From NCBI GenBank assembly GCA_942491935.1, contig CALOCZ010000041.1, forward strand, positions 1 to 64,000: a stretch of DNA of 64,000 nucleotides, written 5' to 3'. This DNA comes from JAGTVG01 sp942491935 (GTDB lineage: Bacteria > Bacteroidota > Bacteroidia > Cytophagales > Cyclobacteriaceae). The notes beneath the pieces were generated by a model that did not search any database, was not told the origin of the DNA, and was given only the letters and a program-made list of their open reading frames with translations. Shown one piece after another: positions 57,570-64,000 of this stretch. Numbering within the stretch: the first letter of the stretch is position 1; every line of letters begins with the position of its first letter. The translations under genes were made by a program, and so were the position numbers.

Positions 57570-58820
57570 TTACGCTTTCTGGAGTTCAATAACTGTGATT
57601 TCCGGTAAAATGCCAATCCTGCCTGGATATCCGATGTATCCATACCCTCTGTTAACATATAGGTATTGGTTGTCCTCCTGATAAAGATCAGCCCATTGCT
57701 TATACATCCATTGTGAAGGGCTCCATTTAAAATCACCGATTTCTATACCGAATTGGAATCCATGGGTATGACCAGCCAGCATCAAATCGATATCAGGATA
57801 TTCCCTGCGTACCTGAGCATCCCAATGGCTTGGATCATGAGATAATAGGATCTTAAAAGGGGTATCCTCAGTTCCTGGATAAGCCAGTTCCATCTTTCCA
57901 TATTTTGGGAATCTGCCTGTACCCCAATTCTCAATACCAATAATAGCGATCCGTTCTCCATTAACTTCAAGGAACCGGTGCTCGTTCATCAAAAGATCCC
58001 AACCGAGTAATTTGTGTGCCTCTATAAGGTCTTTAAAATTCTGATCTTTCGCCTTCGCAGAAGGCCATATCCGATAATTCCCATAATCGTGATTCCCGGT
58101 CGTCGAATATACTCCCAAAGGTGCTTTGACCTTATCAAATACATCAATATAATCCTTCACCTCTCTGGTTTCATCATTCACCAGGTCACCGGTAAAGAAT
58201 ATGGCATCGGGCTTTTCCCGAAGGAGCATATCTACACCGCCTTTTACTGCTGTTTTATTATAAAAGCTCCCTGAGTGTATATCTGAGATCTGAATGATCT
58301 TTAATCCGTCAAATGAAGAAGGAAGATCAGGGAACTTGAGTTTTTGTCTGCGGATCCTGTAATCATGGGCCCCGGAGACGATTCCAAAAGTCATCGCTAC
58401 CATAGGAATGGCGCCAGCTACGGCTGCGGTTTTTGCTAAAAACTGCGACCGTGTTATCTTAGATGATTCAGAATCATCAATAACTTCCTTCTTTATGAAG
58501 AAACCAATAAATTTTTTCCCAAGACGTAGCAGATCATCCATAAAAAGGAAAACCACAGAAAACAATTTGGCAAAATAAATAATTGTCACGCTAACGATCA
58601 TAAAATACCTGAATTGCCGAGGGAAGGTATCTGGTGGGAGAAGATTATAAGATAAGAAGGATAGAAATGTAATCAAAGTCAATCCCCAATAGCCCAGGTA
58701 TATCGTTCTCTTCCATGTTGCGCTCTTATCTTTAGCAATTACCCTGAAGGCCTGAAAGACATAGAGGTCGATCACAAGAAGAATCAAACCTAATATTGGT
58801 ATTACCAACAATTTATTCAT
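57570..58820 (-). CDS. Membrane-anchored metallophosphoesterase
   Basis: Protein of 416 residues. The N-terminal part has three transmembrane helices (about 4-25, 38-60, 72-95) and a fourth hydrophobic stretch near 125-150. From about 160 the calcineurin-like catalytic domain follows with all metal motifs: Q-I-S-D-I-H-S-G, F-F-T-G-D-L-V-N-D, T-T-G-N-H-D-Y-G, L-L-S-H-D-P-S, L-A-G-H-T-H-G-F-Q-F. It resembles the YkuE/YaeI group that acts on UDP-lipids or similar phosphoesters at the membrane. The active domain should face the periplasm. It stands alone. Upstream gap 57304-57569 shows nothing notable. Confidence 0.9.
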   Translation of the reverse strand: MNKLLVIPILGLILLVIDLYVFQAFRVIAKDKSATWKRTIYLGYWGLTLITFLSFLSYNLLPPDTFPRQFRYFMIVSVTIIYFAKLFSVVFLFMDDLLRLGKKFIGFFIKKEVIDDSESSKITRSQFLAKTAAVAGAIPMVAMTFGIVSGAHDYRIRRQKLKFPDLPSSFDGLKIIQISDIHSGSFYNKTAVKGGVDMLLREKPDAIFFTGDLVNDETREVKDYIDVFDKVKAPLGVYSTTGNHDYGNYRIWPSAKAKDQNFKDLIEAHKLLGWDLLMNEHRFLEVNGERIAIIGIENWGTGRFPKYGKMELAYPGTEDTPFKILLSHDPSHWDAQVRREYPDIDLMLAGHTHGFQFGIEIGDFKWSPSQWMYKQWADLYQEDNQYLYVNRGYGYIGYPGRIGILPEITVIELQKA

Positions 58821-59033
58821 TTCAATAAGAATTATACATTTCCAAAATCATTTTCTTTAATGTTGTCAGAGAATCCAATAAGGAATTCTTCCATGTTCTT
58901 TTAATTAATTTCTTGATCTTGCGTGTAAAGGCACCTGTATCGTATCTCTCAAAACCACAAACTTTCCATATGGCCGCAGTTCTTTAAGCGTATTATCATA
59001 AACCTGATTTTTCTGAATATGTTTCCAGTATAA

Positions 59034-62000
59034 CTAATTCCCGTTCTTAAACTTATGGACCATCTTATCGGAAAGCAAATACATAACCGGCACAATGATC
59101 AGAGTCAGAAATGTGGCGAAGCTTAATCCAAATATTACTGTCCATGCCATAGGCCCCCAGAAATCAGCACTACTGCCTCCAATATAAAAATTAGGATCCA
59201 GCTCTGAGAATAAGCCAATGAAATCAATATTCAAACCTATTGCCATTGGGAATAATCCAAGGACCGTTGTTATCGCGGTAAGAAGGACGGGGCGCAACCT
59301 GGTTTTTCCTGCCACCTGGATACTGGACAATAATTCTTCATACGGAAGGAGTTGATCATCAGGGATACCCAGTTCAGCCCTTCTTCGCTTTCTGACCAGG
59401 TTGGTATAATCTATCAGAACGATGGCATTATTTACCACCACCCCAGCGAGAGAAATAATACCGATGCCAGTCATGATAATTACAAAGTCCATATTGAAAG
59501 CTACCAATCCCAGGAATACTCCAATGGTACTGAATAACACTGAAAGTATGATTATGAATGGGGATATCACTGAGTTAAATTGTGCGACAATGATCAGGAA
59601 TATTGAGAACACAGCAATTATAAGTGCACGCATAAGAAACTCACTGGACTCTGCCTGTTCCTCCTGTTCACCCGTAAACCGGATATCATATCCATCAGGG
59701 AGTTCCATATCAGCTACAAGTGTCTTTAGTTCAGCAATGATCTCATTGGCATTATACCCTTCTTTCACATTCGAATACAGGGTGATCACCCTGTCAAGGT
59801 CTTTACGTTTGATCGATCCATAAGTTGTTGAATATTCTACATGCGCCACAGAGGAAATAGGGATCTGCCGCCAATTTCCTTTATTGTCCATGAAAGTGAT
59901 CCTTTTATTGATCATGGCGTCAACATCATAGCGGTATTCGTCTTTCAGCCGTAATTGTATCGGATATTCGTCTTCACCGTCTTTATATTTTGATACTTCC
60001 AATCCAAATAATGCTGTCCTCAATTCCGAAGCGATCTGATTTGTGGAAATACCAAACCTGCCTGCCTTGTCCCTGTCGATCTTAATCAGCAGTTCAGGTT
60101 TGCCGACCTCGAGATCAGATTTCAATTCCTCAATACCTGGATAATTTCCTTCATTGATCCTGTTTTTCACTTTGTCAGTCAATGCAATGAGCCGTTCCAG
60201 GTTTTCTCCGGAGATTTCAATATTGATTGGTTTTCCAACAGGCGGCCCCATCTCTTCTTTATCAACGGTGATCTGTACGCCAGGGTATTTATTAAATGTA
60301 TTCCGGATCTCTTCCATGATTGCTGAGGTACTCACTCCTTCCCTGAACTCATACTCTACAAAGGAAATGGCAATCAATCCTTTATTTGGCGTGGCCTGTC
60401 CTCCTGTAAAATCGTTCGGGTCAGAAGCTCCTTCTCCCACCTGGGCGATGATAGATTCAACAGCATGCTCATAAGGCCTGAGCAATTCTGTGAGCTCTTT
60501 CTCCATATTAAGCGTAAACCGGTTCGTATTTTCAATATCTACACCAATTGGTTTTTGAATATAGATGTATACATAATCCGGTTCACTGGATGGGAAAAGG
60601 CTTATTTTTGGTTGCCGTATGCCAACCAGGAGAATCGATACGAAAAGAAGAACAAATGTTGCAGCAAAAAACACATATGGTCTTCTTCCATGTAATGCAT
60701 AATTAATGGTCCTGGAGTACATGGTTTCCAGGTATGGAATGAACCTGTCCTGAAATAACTTGACACCGGGAATAAGTATATGCAAATTGAAAGGTATGAA
60801 AAGGGTTACAAGTATAAACAAGTTACCAATTACATATATCCCTGCAAGGTCGAACATTATTCCTATAGCCAATAAAATCATGGATATAACAAAAAGTCTC
60901 ATTTTCCGGGGCTTTCTTTCCTGTAACTTCATATACATCGAGGTAAGTACAGGATTGATAACCAGAGCCACAAATAAGGAAGAGGATAACACTATGATCA
61001 GGGTTATTGGCAGGTATTTCATGAACTCTCCCATAATACCTGTCCAGAATACCAGAGGGAAAAAAGCCGCAAGTGTCGTTACTGTAGAGGTAATGATCGG
61101 CATGGCAACTTCACCCACCCCTTCTTTGGCAGCCTTTATTGGCGAGGCCCCTTCCTGCATCATCCGGTAAATGTTTTCCACTACCACAATACCGTTATCG
61201 ACCAGCATACCAAGCGCCAGTATCAGGCCAAATAAAACCATCATATTTGCGGTATATCCTATGGCATTCAGTATCATGAAGGACATAAACATGGACAATG
61301 GAATGGCGATACCTACAAAAGTGGCATTCCTTAATCCCATAAAAAACATCAGCGTCAGGGTAACCAGGATAACACCAGTAATAATGGAGTTCTGAAGATT
61401 ATCAACCATACTGCGGGTGTATTTTGACATATCATTGGTAAGGGAAACATTCAGATCGTCCGGAAACCTTTCTTTGGTTACCTGGGCAACAATTTCTTTT
61501 ATTTTATCTGAGGCGATGATCAGGTTTTCCCCTGCTCTTTTCACGACGTCAACGGTTACTACCGGCAGGCTTTTGGACCTGGAATAACTTTTTCTTTCTT
61601 CATAGGAGTCCCTGACTTCAGCCACATCTCTCAAATAGACTATTTTTCCATTTTCATCACTGACAACAATATCTTCGATTTCTGAGACTGAGCTGAATTC
61701 ACCAACTACCCTGAGCGATCTCTGATAATCTGTCCCACGGATATTACCCCCTGACATGGTCACATTTTCTGCAGCAATGGCGTTCATGATATCCCCAAAA
61801 TTCACCTGGGTGGCATCCATTTTAAATATGTCGGCATCGACCCTGATCTCTCTTTCCAGGGCACCCTTTATATCGCATTTTGAGATCTCGGGGAGCTTTT
61901 CAATTTCATCTTCGAGGATCTCAGCATACTTTTTCAGCTCATTTAATGTATAGTTCCCGTACAGATTGACATACAGGATGGGCATCTCATTTATATCTAT

Positions 62001-62435
62001 ATCTATTACATTCGGATCTGTATCCAGGTCACTGGGCAATTCGCTTTTAGCTTTGTCTACCGCATCCTTCACATCCTGTAATGCCTTGGCAATATCTTCC
62101 TCAGGGTTGAATTCAACCAGAATGATCGAAAAATCCTGTATTGAAGTTGAAGTTATGTTCTTGATACCTGTAATAGGTTTAATCTCTTTTTCGATTGGCC
62201 TGGTGATCAGGTTCTCGATATCTACCGGTGAATTCCCGGGATAAGGAGTACTGACGTGTACATAGGGTATTTTTACCTCTGGTGCCATTTCTTTAGGAAT
62301 GGTCAAATAGGCGTTAATCCCCAGAAATACAATTATTAATGTCAATATTATGACGCTGGTCCTATTATTGATTGCAAGGGTACTCAGACCAAATTCCCTT
62401 ACAATCGACTTTTTTGAATCTTTTTTGTCAACCAT
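59034..62435 (-). CDS. RND-family efflux transporter permease
   Basis: AcrB-type inner-membrane pump of 1133 residues with twelve predicted helices and two large periplasmic loops. N-terminal L-A-I-N-N-R-T-S-V-I-I-L, P-K-E-M-A-P-E-V-K-I-P-Y, then the TM4 signature G-M-L-V-D-N-G-I-V-V-V-E-N-I with the proton-relay Asp, and its repeat G-V-V-V-N-N-A-I-V-L-I-D-Y in the second half. It is slightly longer than typical AcrB because of an extra helical stretch near 525-585. Part of a TolC-adaptor-permease operon, 17 bases after the adaptor gene. Substrate (drug, bile-like compound or lipid) unknown. Confidence 0.95.
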   Translation of the reverse strand: MVDKKDSKKSIVREFGLSTLAINNRTSVIILTLIIVFLGINAYLTIPKEMAPEVKIPYVHVSTPYPGNSPVDIENLITRPIEKEIKPITGIKNITSTSIQDFSIILVEFNPEEDIAKALQDVKDAVDKAKSELPSDLDTDPNVIDIDINEMPILYVNLYGNYTLNELKKYAEILEDEIEKLPEISKCDIKGALEREIRVDADIFKMDATQVNFGDIMNAIAAENVTMSGGNIRGTDYQRSLRVVGEFSSVSEIEDIVVSDENGKIVYLRDVAEVRDSYEERKSYSRSKSLPVVTVDVVKRAGENLIIASDKIKEIVAQVTKERFPDDLNVSLTNDMSKYTRSMVDNLQNSIITGVILVTLTLMFFMGLRNATFVGIAIPLSMFMSFMILNAIGYTANMMVLFGLILALGMLVDNGIVVVENIYRMMQEGASPIKAAKEGVGEVAMPIITSTVTTLAAFFPLVFWTGIMGEFMKYLPITLIIVLSSSLFVALVINPVLTSMYMKLQERKPRKMRLFVISMILLAIGIMFDLAGIYVIGNLFILVTLFIPFNLHILIPGVKLFQDRFIPYLETMYSRTINYALHGRRPYVFFAATFVLLFVSILLVGIRQPKISLFPSSEPDYVYIYIQKPIGVDIENTNRFTLNMEKELTELLRPYEHAVESIIAQVGEGASDPNDFTGGQATPNKGLIAISFVEYEFREGVSTSAIMEEIRNTFNKYPGVQITVDKEEMGPPVGKPINIEISGENLERLIALTDKVKNRINEGNYPGIEELKSDLEVGKPELLIKIDRDKAGRFGISTNQIASELRTALFGLEVSKYKDGEDEYPIQLRLKDEYRYDVDAMINKRITFMDNKGNWRQIPISSVAHVEYSTTYGSIKRKDLDRVITLYSNVKEGYNANEIIAELKTLVADMELPDGYDIRFTGEQEEQAESSEFLMRALIIAVFSIFLIIVAQFNSVISPFIIILSVLFSTIGVFLGLVAFNMDFVIIMTGIGIISLAGVVVNNAIVLIDYTNLVRKRRRAELGIPDDQLLPYEELLSSIQVAGKTRLRPVLLTAITTVLGLFPMAIGLNIDFIGLFSELDPNFYIGGSSADFWGPMAWTVIFGLSFATFLTLIIVPVMYLLSDKMVHKFKNGN

Positions 62436-62451
62436 TTTACTGTCTTTATTA

Positions 62452-63618
62452 TCAGATTACTGATCCTTCTACCACTTTTACATTGACACCATCATTAACG
62501 TCCCTGAATCCTTCATTGATCAATTCTTCGTCCCCGTTAAGGCCTTTAATGATCATGGTTTGGTTCCTATAGGTTTTACCTCTTTCAACCGGCACTTTTC
62601 TAGCCACAAGGTTCTCTGAATTCTTGGTTACAATATATACATAATCACCCCTGCTATCCATTTGGATCAGGTTGTTGGGTACAACTATTGCATTGTCTGA
62701 TTCAAAATCCTTAATTTTAACCACAGCAATAAGATTTGGTTTTAAAAGAACCGGAAGTTTTGGAACCTTAACCTCAACTGTAAAAGTCCTGTTATCGCGG
62801 TTGATCACCTGACCGATAGATGAGATCGTGGTTTCAAATTCCTGATTTAAGGAAGCAAATGTAACTGTTGTAGGATCTCCCTTTTTAATAGATCCTATAT
62901 ATGCTTCTGAAACATCAGCTTTGATGTACAGATTTTCCAAACTTACAAGTCTGATCAATGGTACCGTTGGTTGAGCATACTGACCAAGTTTAGCTTCAAG
63001 CTGGTCAATGGTTCCTGAAAAAGGCGCCTTAATATAGGTTTTCTGAATCTGAGATTTTAATGTTTTGATCTGATTTTCCAATGATTCTTTCCTGTTCTTT
63101 GCCTCCAGGTATTGCACTTCAGTACCAATCTTCTGCTCCCATAGATTGGATTGCCTTTCGTACATGGTTTTAGCCAGCTCGTAACTGGTTTGTAATTCTT
63201 CGTAACTTCGCATCAATATTTCATTGTTGAGCCGAATCAGTGTTTGCCCGGCCCTTACAGCCTCCCCTTCAACCACATAGATCTTTTCGATCAGGCCCGG
63301 AGTTTCTGCGGAGATCACCACATTTTTCCTGGATTCCACAGAACCATTTACTTCAATAAAACTCTCAAAATGCCCACTTGTCACTGGAACAGTATTTATC
63401 AAAGTCGCTTTTCTGTTTGTTTTTGCAAATTCGGGATCCATATCTGCAATTTCCTGCTCCAACTGACTGATCGAATTTTTCAAATCTGCCATTTCAGTCC
63501 TTTTTGCTTTTAATTCGGCTTTTTTCTCATCCAGTGTACTTGAACTCTGGCATGAGGCAATTAAAAGGCCTGCAAATAATATTGATAGGGTTTTGTTGAA
63601 TTTCATATTATTCTTCAT
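62452..63618 (-). CDS. RND efflux periplasmic adaptor (membrane fusion) lipoprotein
   Basis: Adaptor of 388 residues with lipoprotein signal (L-L-I-A-S-C-Q). A helical hairpin at about 28-60 is followed by the lipoyl-like domain, split in G-L-I-E-K-I-Y-V-V-E-G-E-A-V-R-A-G-Q and I-K-A-P-F-S-G-T-I-D, with the alpha-hairpin (E-E-L-Q-T-S-Y-E-L-A-K-T-M-Y-E-R) between, then beta-barrel and membrane-proximal domains. It bridges permease and TolC. The start overlaps the TolC gene end by 11 bases. Confidence 0.93.
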   Translation of the reverse strand: MKNNMKFNKTLSILFAGLLIASCQSSSTLDEKKAELKAKRTEMADLKNSISQLEQEIADMDPEFAKTNRKATLINTVPVTSGHFESFIEVNGSVESRKNVVISAETPGLIEKIYVVEGEAVRAGQTLIRLNNEILMRSYEELQTSYELAKTMYERQSNLWEQKIGTEVQYLEAKNRKESLENQIKTLKSQIQKTYIKAPFSGTIDQLEAKLGQYAQPTVPLIRLVSLENLYIKADVSEAYIGSIKKGDPTTVTFASLNQEFETTISSIGQVINRDNRTFTVEVKVPKLPVLLKPNLIAVVKIKDFESDNAIVVPNNLIQMDSRGDYVYIVTKNSENLVARKVPVERGKTYRNQTMIIKGLNGDEELINEGFRDVNDGVNVKVVEGSVI

Positions 63619-64000
63619 TATAATTTACTTCTAATACTCCAAGTGCTTTTTCAAGTTCTATTTTTGATAATAAGGCATCATATAAGGCATTATAATAATT
63701 GGTTTGAGCGGCAACATAGGCATTGTCCGCCTCAATTACTTCAAGATTAGATCCAACTCCTTCCTGGTACTTTATCCTTGAGGTGTTATATACCTCTTCT
63801 GCCAGTTTCATATTTTCCATCTGGTTTTCTAATTGATCCAGGTTTGCCTGAACACTGGTCCTTTTATCATCTACTTCAAGGTTTATAGAATTTTCAAGCA
63901 TTTTTTTCTGGTAACCCAGCTGCTGGATCTGCAATTTGTTCTGTTGGATCACTTTTGATTTGTATAAACCATCAAAAATGGGAATATACATGGAAATGCC
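63608..64000 (-). CDS. TolC-family outer-membrane channel, partial (N-terminus beyond the window)
   Basis: C-terminal 130 or so residues of a TolC-like protein: G-I-S-M-Y-I-P-I-F-D-G-L-Y-K-S (a strand typically opening the second repeat), then the long helical pair L-E-N-S-I-N-L-E-V-D and Y-N-T-S-R-I-K-Y-Q-E-G-V-G-S-N-L-E-V-I-E-A-D and Y-V-A-A-Q-T-N-Y-Y-N-A-L-Y-D-A. The frame is open to the right edge, so the gene extends past base 64000. First gene of the efflux operon, overlapping the adaptor start by 11 bases. Confidence 0.92.
   Translation of the reverse strand, partial: GISMYIPIFDGLYKSKVIQQNKLQIQQLGYQKKMLENSINLEVDDKRTSVQANLDQLENQMENMKLAEEVYNTSRIKYQEGVGSNLEVIEADNAYVAAQTNYYNALYDALLSKIELEKALGVLEVNYNEE

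Noticed and set aside
59352..62244. Several plus-strand frames of 60-136 codons opposite the RND permease
   Set aside because: All are antisense shadows of a complete, motif-bearing 1133-residue permease.

Overview
The window looks like a fragment of a Bacteroidota chromosome, most likely from the Cytophagales side of the phylum. Evidence: a SusC/SusD pair with a long FG-GAP/ASPIC lipoprotein, two DUF4199 proteins, a BatA-type protein, an IPExxxVDY-family gene beside pyruvate kinase and the acpP-fabF-rnc block, lipoproteins with Bacteroidota-type signal sequences, starts without Shine-Dalgarno sequences, and a few TAnnTTTG-like -7 elements. No tRNA, rRNA, CRISPR array, transposase or phage gene was seen. 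The order-level placement is inference.

Layout. (1) 1-1392: minus-strand fragment of an Ig-like-repeat surface protein with frameshifts, joined abruptly at about 1385-1400 to the headless 3' part of a plus-strand BatA-like gene; neither gene has its own start, so this is an assembly chimera or a rearrangement. (2) 1393-7612: BatA-like protein, a dihydroorotase homologue that has lost its metal ligands, two DUF4199 membrane proteins, a terminator, and two membrane glycosyltransferases. (3) 7701-12686: an ECF sigma factor, its anti-sigma factor and a secreted protein with an internal duplication; then small secreted or hypothetical genes, one behind an excellent sigma-54 promoter. (4) 12690-20100, minus strand: sodium/solute symporter plus cellobiose phosphorylase, amt-glnK with its terminator, and miaA. 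(5) 20202-27549, plus strand: a 1461-residue hybrid histidine kinase, a stand-alone receiver, a small orphan, a PhnP-like metallohydrolase and an NFACT (RqcH/Rqc2-like) gene broken by one TAG codon. (6) 27675-36713: conserved core genes pyk, IPExxxVDY, acpP, fabF, rnc, nadE, lgt and an Omp85-type outer-membrane protein. (7) 37112-54634: polysaccharide utilisation region with GH26, GH51, GH3, a YceI-like protein, a carboxylesterase, an FG-GAP/ASPIC lipoprotein, SusD and SusC. (8) 55103-64000: MORN-repeat protein, stand-alone B3/B4-domain protein, metallophosphoesterase, and a tripartite RND efflux operon whose TolC gene runs off the right edge.

How the parts fit. SusC/SusD would import oligosaccharides trimmed by the GH26, GH51, GH3 and esterase enzymes (beta-mannan or arabinose-bearing hemicellulose is the reasonable guess). 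The SSS transporter and GH94 phosphorylase would take up cellobiose-like disaccharides and split them with phosphate. Amt and a PII protein lacking the uridylylation tyrosine handle ammonium.

The main anomaly is gene breakage. SusD, GH3 and GH51 each carry indels, NFACT carries a nonsense codon, and there are remnants of a DUF5916-like gene, a hydrolase tail and an unidentified gene. Very long neighbouring genes (1461, 1182, 1133 and 1082 codons) are intact. The breaks concentrate in the polysaccharide region, which suggests local decay, but uncorrected homopolymer errors cannot be excluded from sequence alone. I found no clearly new defence or mobile system.
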